Below are positions 48,019 to 57,289 of a DNA stretch of 64,000 nt, piece after piece. The DNA comes from Brachypodium distachyon (taxonomy: Eukaryota > Streptophyta > Magnoliopsida > Poales > Poaceae): assembly GCF_000005505.3 (NCBI RefSeq), contig NC_016133.3:35922737-35986736 (forward strand). The letters are read 5' to 3'. The notes under the pieces are model-generated. The model made no database searches and was not told the origin of the DNA. It saw only the letters and a list, made by a program, of their open reading frames with translations. Position 1 is the stretch's first letter. Every line of letters starts with the position of its first letter. The position numbers and the translations under genes are program-made.

Positions 48019-48740
48019 TGTAAAGATTTCGAGGTGGGCCTAACACAATACAAGAGGGCCTATTCACCTATACCAACTACTTTGGTGTAGTTGATTAGTC
48101 CCTTTTTTATTTCTACTTACTTAGTGCAAGCTTCCGGGCGGCAGAGCCACTCACGTTAAAGCAAGTCTTGAATCCGGACGGCTATGCCACTCACGTTGAA
48201 ACAAGACCGTTGTGATTCCGGGCGAATCCGCTCACGTTAAATCACAACTTATATGCACTAAGTACTTAGAAATAACAAGGTCTAACCGGGAGACTTATAT
48301 GAACAAAGTAGTACTATATTGCTTTAGAAATATTAGTACAAGAGAGAGCATACACACCTTACACTTGCTCACACCTTGTTCTCCACCTTCTTCATTTTCT
48401 TATTCTCTACTACTCAAGGTGTGAGGCAAGAGCCTCTATTTATAGGACTACATGTCCATTGGATCTTTGACATGTGTCAAGATCTTAGCCATTGATACAA
48501 AATATTTAAAGCCTTCCACACACTTCTACACAAATATCTAGGTATTAGAAGGTTTCCTATTTATTTATTTTAAACTCCTATTCTAGAGTATTCCAAAGTT
48601 TCTACATAATTCTTCATGCATATCTAAACATTAGAAGGTTTCCTCTTTTATTTATTTTATATTCTAGAGTATTCCATAGTAATGTCTTTTTTCTTGTAAT
48701 ATTGAGGACACTCTAAAAATTTGCATTGTATTTTCCAACA
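48019..48740 (-). repeat. 5' LTR of the Copia element
   Basis: 722 bp, TG..CA ends, followed leftward by the primer-binding site. Confidence 0.95.
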
Positions 48741-48942
48741 AAATCAATTCTCCGACGGAGAAAATTTACTAGCGTACTGTCTGTAGTCTATAGTCTATAC
48801 TGCTAGCTACGAGTAACCCGCTCAAGTAGTGACTATATCTGAAAGCAAGGAGTAACTCAAAGCAAAAATTGCTTTGATTGTGCCCCTGCTCAGCAAAGCG
48901 GCGATTCTAGCACCGCTAGTGCCGATGAGAGCCCCCACGTGC

Positions 48943-49620
48943 CTGAGCAAAGCAAAGCCCCCCCAACGTGCTTGTGCAGAGAAGGAATGGGATTGGGATA
49001 GGACTTTGCTTTTTTTGCACTAACACATTTTGTGATTTGCAAAAATTATTTAATGGTCCAAACAAACTCATAATTTTATGAAAATTTGAGGATAGTTTTA
49101 AGATGGAAAAATACACTTTCAGTAAAAGTTTCGAAAATTTTAGGGCAAATATGAAAATCTGGTATATATTTCTATTGGTATATGGCATATGAATGGTATA
49201 TTTACTGGTGTATGATGTATGAATGGTATATGTCATTGGATATTGGTTTATGTCATCGGTATATGATAAAATAATGGTATGTGATATGTGTTATTGGTGT
49301 ATGATATATGATATATGAACGGTATATGTCATTCATATATGATACACGAATGGTACATGTCATTGGTATATCAAATTTACGTCATTCATATATGACATAT
49401 GAATGCTCTAAATTTTTTGAAACTTTTAGTGAAAGTGGATTTTCCCATATTAAAACTACCCTTAAATTTTTCATAAAATTTCAAGTTTGTTTGGAGCATT
49501 AAATAATTTGTATAAACAACAAAATATGTTAGTGCAAAACTAGCAAATTTCAATATCCCAATCCCATTCTTTCTCTGACGCACGAGCACGTGGGGGAGGT
49601 GGGACTTCCCTTTTGCTCAG
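48943..49620. mobile_element. Fold-back element with long inverted arms (about 205 bp) and a TATATG-repeat core
   Basis: The left arm (48,943 to about 49,147) starts CTGAGCAAAGC; the right arm (about 49,410-49,620) ends TTTTGCTCAG. They match as inverted copies through CACGTGC, GAATGGGATTGGGATA, TTTGCACTAACA, AATTATTTAATG.TCCAAACAAA and AAAAGTTTC. The core (49,160-49,400) is a degenerate minisatellite of GGTATATG..TCATT units. No transposase and no clear target duplication. It could be a non-autonomous Mutator or fold-back MITE. Confidence 0.75.
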
Positions 49621-50200
49621 ACACTTTGCGTTACATTAAGGAACCCATGGTGGGATAAATAAACCTGATTGAACCATTAAATACAGCCCGCATATACTCC
49701 AATCTGAAGATTTTGCCAGCACACGCACTCCATATAATTTCATCACCAGCTTTATCAGTGGATTTGCATTGGCAGCAAGCATCCCACTCCAAACTTTTTA
49801 AGCAACCAGTAGTACTCTCAGACCAAACAAACATTGCTAGCTGGGCTGGGCATGATAAGCATTGTTAGCTAGGCATGATAGGCACCGGGAATTCGTGCAC
49901 GTCTGACTTCACTGTGCTATGCTCGCCGGTGTTGCTTTTGGCATCCTTGACCTGCTCCGGACGGCTATCACTCTGGAGGATGCGCCCCGTCGCATATGCT
50001 ACAACCAAATCAAAATCTTTAACTCCATCCGTCCGTCGTGATGAAAAGCCCAGTAGTGATCTCGCTATTAACAGCTTAGATTGGAACTCCGCCAACCCTC
50101 CATCGAGTAGTGCCAGGAATTAATGACACGGTAATGTACTGATGGGCGGCGCTGGAGCTGGCATACATAGGACCATTGTGTTCGAATGCACGTAAAATAG
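49621..50200 (+). ncRNA. Candidate 21-PHAS unit C
   Basis: Shared upstream module from 49,629 (GTTACATTAAGGAACCCATGG), closely matching 41,849-42,000 of unit B through CTCCAATCTGAAGATT and CCAGCTTTATCAGTGGATTT. A TATA-like CTTTTTAAG is at 49,794-49,802 and the site at 49,870-49,891. A partial extra site word (TGGGCATGATAAGCATT) lies just before, suggesting a small local duplication. It is shorter between TATA and site than units B and D. Confidence 0.45.
49870..49891 (+). promoter_or_regulatory. Candidate miR2118 target site, unit C
   Basis: The site reads TAGGCATGA then TAGGCACCGGGAA, with more mismatches than units A, B and D, near the seed side. The expected cut lies between 49,881 and 49,882. 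Confidence 0.45.
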
Positions 50201-50819
50201 AACAAATAAATATGTCTCATTGATCTAATCTTTGTCTCGCTGTTTATTAGTGAAAAAAATACACCATAAATACGGAAAGTGATCCCAATGGTCTGGTTTG
50301 GTTTTCATACAAAGTCCGCATGGAGTCTGTAAATCGGTACTTTTTGCTATGCGTCTATGTGCATGAAAGTGATCCCAATGTTCAACTGAGACAAGAAGCA
50401 TTGCCATGGAAAGGACTAATAGACCATCATCAAGTTGCATGGAATTTTCTTTAGTTCAGACTTCGTACAATATATGCATGTACAAGAATCTCGTGCAAGG
50501 CATGTCCATGGCATTGGAAAACAAGAACAAATATCAATGCAAATGTGCTATGCCTGTGAGCGTGCGAATTGTACGAAGTAAGCTAAGCATTGTTGTTACT
50601 GCGACGGTAAGGCTTGAAGAAATTAAACATGTCATGTTGACTTGCTAAAACAAGCACAGTCTGATGGGGCTTAGCTAGCTCCAGAAAGATAATTTAATAT
50701 TCTTCGAGTATACCCAAGCACTGGGCTTGTCCCCTTTTGTTAATTTCTTCTTCCTTTCTAAGGGTTAAATTGCCTTTTTTCAGAAAAAAAACAGAGAGAT
50801 TAAATTACCTGCATATTGT

Positions 50820-51700
50820 GTTAAGGAACCCATGCAGGTGGGTTATGAAACCCCAATAAAACATTAATCCCCCAATCCACTAACATACGAGGGCAAATGT
50901 ACAGAACAAAAGAAGGAAAAAGATTACAAACTCAATCTGAAGATTTTGCCAACACCACACGTTTTTTTCTTAAAAAGAAGGTTGAAACCACCGTGCTCTA
51001 CATCAATTAATATAATGCACACAGCCATGCCAACGACACGTGCAACTTCACGTACATACACACGTGCATGCCAGTACCTTTTCTTTTAAATACTCCACCA
51101 ACAAAGGGGGTTGGCAATGGCGTGCAACAAGTGTGTCCCGCGTCCAACTATTTAAGCAACTGAGATACCGCTTCCTTTTCCAAACACCATCCGGCTAACC
51201 AACCGATTCGACAAGTGAGCAGCAGGCCGTCACAGTTGATCAGAATCAAACAAATGTTGCTAGTCGCTAGCTAGGCATGGTAGGCATCAGGAATCCGTGC
51301 ACGCCGATGCCAATGGTCGATCCAGCTTGTTGAAAGGAACGTCCTGGCACCTTTTGACGTTGAAGTTGCTCGGCAGCGGTTCCGCCACCTTCTAGCCGGA
51401 TGCGCTCCGGATGGTTTCCGTTCTGGTGGACCGTGAACTCTTGCAACGCCATTTCACACGGCCAATACTAGGACCTTGACGTGACAAGTCTGCAAGGCCA
51501 GCAGGCCGGGGAGTTCTCTTATTTTCAAGGAGGTCTTGGTTGCGTAATGCTTAATCATCTGCTGCACGTTCGCAAGTCACTGTGGCATGATCAGCGACTG
51601 AAGTTGAAGTAGAACAGGTAGCTCTATTCTCATGTATAGATAACTCTTTTGTTAGGTTGAGCTATCAGTTAGCTAGTGCACGTTCTGCCGCAGTACCTCT
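50820..51700 (+). ncRNA. Candidate 21-PHAS unit D (best preserved)
   Basis: The upstream module is GGAACCCATG at 50,825. A TATA box TATTTAAG is at 51,149-51,156, and the 22-nt site begins at 51,272, 123 bp after the TATA start. The next about 200 bp align with unit B (GCCGATGCCAATGGTCGATCCAGCTT; GTTGAAGTTGCTCGGC; TAGCCGGATGCGC). No reading frame is conserved between B and D, supporting a non-coding RNA. The 3' end is not defined. Confidence 0.6.
51272..51293 (+). promoter_or_regulatory. Candidate miR2118 target site, unit D
   Basis: The site reads TAGGCATGG then TAGGCATCAGGAA. By memory of grass miR2118 variants ending CAUGCCUA it has only about one mismatch, near the centre. The expected cut lies between 51,283 and 51,284. 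Confidence 0.7.
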
Positions 51701-51829
51701 CTTGTATGTATACGTATGACAGTTTCTCCAGTACCCATTGCTCCACCGGAGCTAAATGGAGTATCAGGCATGGGCATTATAGCCTTTTCCAAATAAAAAA
51801 TAAAATACCAGCTTTATCTCTCTTCCCTT

Positions 51830-52440
51830 ATTTCTCCCGATACCGTTCTTCTCGCGCCGGCTGCGCCGCTCGCAGAGGCCCGTCCCTGCCCCGGCCCTAT
51901 GCGGCTATGCCCGACCTCCCGTCCCCAACCGAAGCCCCAGCAGGCGGCGCCGCAAGAGGCTCCCGTCCTCCTCCGTGCGCTGCTCTGCGTCGTCGCGATC
52001 GAGCCAGAGGCGCCGCCTCCCCTTCGCCGCGATCCGGTCGCTCCGTGTGCCGACGGTGAGGACCTCCGTCGCTCGTCGTGGTTGCCACGGTTCTTCGCGC
52101 CACGCGCTGCCCTCCTCCGGCGCGCCGCCACCGCGGTGCTCGCCGCGGCCCCCGTCACCCTCCAAGGAACACGCCGTAGCGATCCCTCGCAGCGGCCGCT
52201 GCTGTCCTTCACCTCACCCGCCAGAGCCAGCGCTGTCCTCCTCCTGCGCCACGGCCGCCCTCTCCAGTGCGCCGCCCCGTGACCCTGTCCCCCCCGCAGC
52301 TTGCCGTCCACGCTCTGCGCGCCCCGTCACGGTCCGCCGCCATCCTCCGCTCAGCACGCCGTCCTCTCAGCGGCACTCTTCCCGCTCACCGCGCCGCCAG
52401 GCTCGCAGCGTTCGCAGCCGGCCGCCCGTCCCAATGAGCT
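51830..52440. other. GC-rich insertion of unknown origin
   Basis: A sharp GC-rich, C-rich island between AT-rich flanks. Open frames on both strands are Ala/Arg/Pro-rich and resemble no family. It may be a captured gene 5' end or transposon interior; no ends were found. Confidence 0.3.
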
Positions 52441-53624
52441 CTGTTAATTTTTTTAACCGGATAGATTACGCAATTAACCCTGCTTCTTGGTACTCCAACG
52501 ATACTCCATAAGTCCAAATTGGAGTAGTAACGAGTAACGGCTAATCTCAACCGTTAGATTGAAAAAATGGATGGCTCATATTAATTCAGGATACCGTAGA
52601 AGAGCTTTCTCCTGGTTCACAATGGATCCATGGATCTTCTCGGGTAGTAGTGTATGTGGTAATGTGGAAACATGCCATCGATCAGGTTCACGTAGGTACA
52701 TCCAGCGCTGTTCGGCCTGCCGTTGTGATGGGTTCATGGGTGTGTGACAATGTTATGTCCATGACACTCAATTGTCTTTGTTTGTGGTTGGCCGTGCTGA
52801 ACAAATTGTGTTGTTCTAAATGTGACTATTATTTTCTAAAACCTTCTGCTTGAAGCTGTTATGGTCCATACATGCAACTTGAGGATAGTACTTGGTGTTT
52901 CTCCTGTTACATACGTACTTAGAACTACAACATGGTTTTATTACCAAGTATATTATGGTGCATGTCTCCGGATACAAACAAAGGATTCATGACTAATCAT
53001 GCATGGATCCATGGCGCATCCAGCGTCAGGGACCATGGATCTATATGGCGCCACCTCCACCCCTCCCGCCGGCAGAAACAAGCAAGCAAGATCTAGGGCC
53101 TTTCCCGTCGCCTCCTATCCCAAGCACTTTCGATGGGGAGAGAAAGAGGTGTGGCGGGCATCATCAGTGTCGAGGGGTGGGGAGGGCGAATCGGTGTTCT
53201 GGTTGTGGAATGTGATAAGGTTGAGAGAGAAGCCATGAGTTGTATGATGTGCTAAATGTAAGATGTGTTGCTCAACTACAGCAATTTTAATGCATGCATT
53301 TCAGACCCTCGGATAGCATGAACAAACAATTAATACTATGTTAGGTAATTAAAACAATGTTGTCTCGAAAAACACTTTGTTTTTGAAATGTCGAGAATTG
53401 TACAACTACGCACGTTCCGATATGTGCACTGGATAGTAAGTGGTTGGGTTATATTTTGGTAACATACGCACGGCTTGAGTCCCACACAGTATCGACTGCG
53501 CACCCCGCAAACGCTATTTAAGCGACTGGCACTCTCAACTAGCTCTCGTTCGAGCTTGATTTAGTAGTTTAGTCCGTATCACTAGCTAGCTACGCAGCAG
53601 GTGTCTTGACGTGTTCCTTAAGAC

Positions 53625-53772
53625 CCATTTTTGAGCTACATCGTCCTAAATATATAGGATTCGGACCCTGTCAAACACTATTGACCATTTGATGTGAAAT
53701 GGTCACAAATTTATGACCATTTATCCCATGCTCACTAAAACATGGTCACAAATGAACACATTTCTTGTAGTG
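53625..53772 (-). mobile_element. CACTA-type terminus or small non-autonomous element
   Basis: The minus strand starts CACTACAAGAAATG, the canonical end of En/Spm (CACTA) elements, followed by subterminal GTGACCAT repeats. The other end is not recognisable. Unit G lacks this sequence at the homologous place. Confidence 0.55.
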
Positions 53773-53777
53773 GCTAT

Positions 53778-53799
53778 TAGGCACGGTAGGCATCGGCAA
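53778..53799 (+). promoter_or_regulatory. Candidate miR2118 target site, unit E
   Basis: The site reads TAGGCACGG then TAGGCATCGGCAA. The expected cut lies between 53,789 and 53,790. Confidence 0.5.
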
Positions 53800-55045
53800 T
53801 GTGTGATACACGCATCACAAGCCCATGTAACATTGCTAGCAATATGTGTTTGGGATACACGCATCACAAGCCCATGTAACAGTGCTTGCATGTGCTTGAC
53901 AACCCATATGGCGTGTCTGGTTCGTCGGCACCAACTGCATATCATCCTGTTCATTAATCGAAAGTATTACACTGTGCGTCTGTGCTGGCAACTCTCGATG
54001 GGCCAAGTCCGGTACAAGTCCGCAAGCGCAAGAGAAGGTCCAAGCCCAACCTGAAGATCCTTGGCCCGGATTGACGACGCCGAATAGAGACTCGAGAGTC
54101 GAGAAACTTCCTCCTGTCTGTATTCTCCTCTTGTGTGGCGCATTATTTTTATTGCCAACCTATCTTCACTGAGTTCGATTATTAATATGTTTGGGAATTG
54201 ATTTAATGGGTTGAAAACAAAAGCTAAAACTTATAAACTAATATTCGGATGGGAGTTTCGGCTTTCTGTTAGGTTATTTGAAATTGTAGAAATGATGTCG
54301 TTTTTAATAGAGCCAGAGTTCCTCATTTTTTGCAGGTTATCCTTTGGGCTACCCATTGGATTCAACTACGGGCTTACCTGCTTCCTACATCCCAGCAGGA
54401 CATTTTGGATTTTGAATGCAACCGTCTAGATATGATCGCACAGGATTTCTTCAGTCGGGCTAGTTGGCGGTGTGATAGACGACTAGACGCATAGGTTCGC
54501 TATGTTTGAACTTTTTCGTTGGCTTATTTTTGTATTCACGATCTCTGATCAGTGATTTGTAAGACATTTGAATACTTTGTAATAAAAATGGATGTGTGAA
54601 TCGATTTTTTGAAAAAAAAATCTGCTCTTGTAATGTTACGTTATTGCCATCGAATATCAGGAACCTGAGCGAGCTGTAACGAAGGGAAACCATCCCTCTG
54701 AGATCGAATCGATCCCCAACAACTGAGTTCCACCAATCCCAATCTTACTTCGTATCATAATCATGTCCGTCAAGTGTGATCCACCTTTTTTAGATTTGAT
54801 TTATTTTGTTGTTTTATCCTTCTTTCTTGACCTGGAAAAACCGATTCAATCCTTGCAAGTCGATAGAACGAGGCGATCCATCAGGCACAACCTTGTAAGG
54901 ATTGAATCGGTTTTCTAAGAGAGATAGGGAGCACGGTTTGCACTAGCTAGATCTCCCACCTCTGCCTATTTAAGGTCACGGTCCTGCTTCATTGGTATCA
55001 TTTCCCGGTGATCCAAGATGTTTGTCATCGTGATGTTGTAGCATC

Positions 55046-55432
55046 TTCGCCATCCGTTCCAAAATGTAGAGCGCATAAGTATTATTTATTGTCAATTTTT
55101 CTAAAGTTTGACTAACTTCATAACAAAAAAAATATCAAGATCTACGACGCTAATGAAGATCATTAAATTTGTTTGAAATATATTTTCATACTCCCTCCGT
55201 CCAACAAAAGATGTCTCAAGTTTGTCAAAATTTAAATATATCTAGAGTCTAGACATGACTTAGTGTATAGATAAATTCAAATTTTAACAAAGTTGAGACA
55301 TCTTTTGTTGGACGGTGGAAGTACTATATTTACTTGACAATGTAAATATTGATTTTTTTGCTATAAAGTTTGGTCAAACTTTAAAAGATTTGACAATCAA
55401 GTTATACGCCCTACATTTTTTAACGGAGTGAG
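55046..55432. mobile_element. Stowaway-type MITE with a nested Stowaway
   Basis: Outer ends CCATCCGTTCCAAAATGTAG and CTACATTTTTTAACGGAGTG; the left edge is approximate. The inner element 55,191-55,321 (CTCCCTCCGTCCAACAAAAG..CTTTTGTTGGACGGTGGAAG) has TA duplications. The inner one is a close relative of the inner element at 33,699. Confidence 0.8.
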
Positions 55433-55439
55433 TAATATA

Positions 55440-55760
55440 CTGCCTCTATTTCTAAATGTAAGAAGTTATTCTGTCCTAAGTCAAACTTCTGAAACTTTGA
55501 CCAAGTTTATGAAAAATGTATCTACATCTACGACTCTAAATTATTTTTATTAAATTCATCGTAATATATATTTTCATAGTATACTTATTTAATATTATAG
55601 ATATTGATATATATTTTACTCGTCTATCCGGAAATAAGTGATTTGGATTTGTGTAAGAAAGTCACTTATTTCTGGACGAAGAGAGTATATATAACTTGAC
55701 AAATTATAAGAAACTTTGACTTATAATAAAGTTAAAACTACTTATATTCAGAAACCGAGA
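55440..55760. mobile_element. Second Stowaway-type MITE with a nested short Stowaway
   Basis: Outer ends CTGCCTCTATTTCTAAATG and TTATATTCAGAAACCGAGA with TA duplications. The inner element, 67 bp at 55,619-55,685, has inverted ends CTCGTCTATCCGGAAATAAG / CTTATTTCTGGACGAAGAGAG and TA on both sides. Confidence 0.8.
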
Positions 55761-55854
55761 TACTCCAATATTCATGCTCCTCTTCTGCTGTACGTTCTGC
55801 AAGCACGGGTTGACTCTTTATGATTAAGAGCCAGTTACCCACCGGGCTATGTCG

Positions 55855-56700
55855 ACAACTGTTTTAAGTGACCAGCTCTATTCGCTCAAAAAAAAAGTGA
55901 CCAGCTCTCGGCTAAAGTTCACAACGGCGTGCTTCTGGATAGACTGATCCAAGATCCATGCAGGCAGCAAGTGCTGCAGCACATCGAAGCAAACAATTGC
56001 ATCCTTTGCTAGGCATGGCAGGCCTCAGGAATTCGTGTAAATCTACAATTTATTCTGTAACGAGATTCATCTCTCCTCGCTGTACTATCTTTCGGATGGG
56101 ATGACGTATCACAGGCTCTCCAAGTGAGGGTTGCCTATCGGCCCTTGCTCCGCATATCAAACGACGAATTTGGCTGCAGGGTTACATCCTCTATTCCTCT
56201 TCGAGTATCGCCGTTGCCGCCTCTGTCAGAACCTTTTTGCAGCCTGGCCCTCCGGCCAGAAGCCACTCGGTGCAAACCTAGCTACTCGAAAGTGTTCGTT
56301 CTTCCTCGATTGTGCCATGTCGGTAAAGAGCGTTTGTACCCGAGTGCGGCGTTCCGGAGCTAAGCCTTTTAGAACCCAACATTTTAGAAAAATTGAAAAT
56401 GATATTAGAAGCTCTAAGGAGTTCTGCCGCCGTTGTTGTCACCGACGCCCGACCGGGCGGCCGGCCGTCACTGCTGTTAGTCCAGGGCCATGCAATCCGA
56501 GACTTGTTTGCACGGGTAGCTCAAGCAATTTCCGACAGCCCGTGTATTCTTCCATCATCTTTCTACAATTTGTTCTTTGCGTGTCATCTCAGCAATGGGA
56601 ATTCGGTGCAATTTTTAGTTTTTACGCCTGTAAGCTTGCAGCAGCAGCGATCGATGCATGTTATCGTTGCTAGCACTAGTGACTAGTAGCGTTCTCTAGT
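55855..56700 (+). ncRNA. Candidate 21-PHAS unit F
   Basis: A TATA-like TGTTTTAAG at 55,860 and a site at 56,010-56,031 followed by TTCGTGTAAATCT, as in units A and C (TTCGTGCACGTCTGAC). The 56,100-56,690 stretch has open frames on the plus strand (up to 180 codons), but they match no family and are not shared with other units. Confidence 0.45.
56010..56031 (+). promoter_or_regulatory. Candidate miR2118 target site, unit F
   Basis: The site reads TAGGCATGG then CAGGCCTCAGGAA. The expected cut lies between 56,021 and 56,022. Confidence 0.55.
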
Positions 56701-56714
56701 TCACGAGACGTAAG

Positions 56715-56880
56715 AGATAACCCCTAAAATATATTGCGAGCATCAGGATTTGAACCCTGATGGGTGAAGTCATACACTCATAACTCCACAATCACACTAA
56801 GAGGTGTTTTTTACCTCCTACATTCATTTGGATTGAACTGGTTGTGACAGGCCCTAGGAGGGAGACGAGTCAGGAAGTCA
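56715..56880 (-). repeat. Possible tRNA-derived SINE fragment
   Basis: On the minus strand a B-box-like GGGTTCAAATCC lies in a small T-arm-like hairpin (about 56,740-56,765), preceded by an A-box-like TTAGTGTGATTGTGG about 50 bp upstream. No complete tRNA can be folded by eye. Confidence 0.35.
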
Positions 56881-57289
56881 TGGTCCAAAGTAGAGTATAT
56901 GGAATGCATTGCCGCTTTTCCTCCTTTTAGATAGGATCCAATGATTCATGCACAGACCGGGAGTATTCTTAAATTTTCTTTTTCGAAAAAGAGAACATAG
57001 AATAAACAATCATCTCAAAAGGATGGACCAAAATGCATCAAGCCAAGTAATGCACCGATGTTTACATAGTTGTATACTATATCCCAAATCAGCGAGCGCT
57101 GTCGAGACCAATTAATGCATCAACTATCACAAAAAAGGGAAAAAACTCTAAAGGTTATATGCCTGAGTAAACTCTGCAGGGGCTCTGAAGAGTGGCATTA
57201 TTGGCAAACACTAGTTCTACTTGCAACGCTGCTCTATGCTTATGTCGGAACATCCAGATCCAGGGCCACCGTGTCTAGCCACATCCAGT

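Larger units (their letters stand above)
42796..48740 (-). mobile_element. Nearly intact Ty1-Copia LTR retrotransposon (5,945 bp)
   Basis: Two 722-bp LTRs (42,796-43,517 and 48,019-48,740) have TG..CA ends and differ at about 21 positions with no indels (hand comparison, about 97% identity). The flanks are AGATC (42,791-42,795) and AAATC (48,741-48,745), a 5-bp target duplication with one change. The element is transcribed leftward: the 5' LTR is on the right, then primer-binding site, gag-pol, polypurine tract and 3' LTR. It interrupts a phasiRNA-array unit; the two halves of the target (..ATGCATGAG and AATCAATTCT..) match 39,500-39,520. Order PR-IN-RT-RH makes it Copia. Confidence 0.97.
52980..54170 (+). 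ncRNA. Candidate 21-PHAS unit E
   Basis: TATA box TATTTAAG at 53,515-53,522 and site at 53,778-53,799. The gap of 263 bp is inflated by about 143 bp of inserted CACTA-type sequence (ending TTTCTTGTAGTG at 53,772); without it the gap is about 120 bp, as in B and D. 52,990-54,900 is a diverged copy of 57,290-60,840. Directly after the site a 35-bp phrase, GATACACGCATCACAAGCCC onward, is repeated with period 49 bp (53,805 and 53,854). Confidence 0.5.

Noticed and set aside
49160..49400. CRISPR-like regularly spaced TATATG repeats
   Set aside because: Degenerate minisatellite in the loop of a plant fold-back element, with no unique spacers and in a nuclear plant genome.
56740..56765. tRNA gene on the minus strand suggested by a T-arm-like hairpin
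   Set aside because: No acceptor stem, D-arm or anticodon arm can be placed; kept only as a possible SINE.
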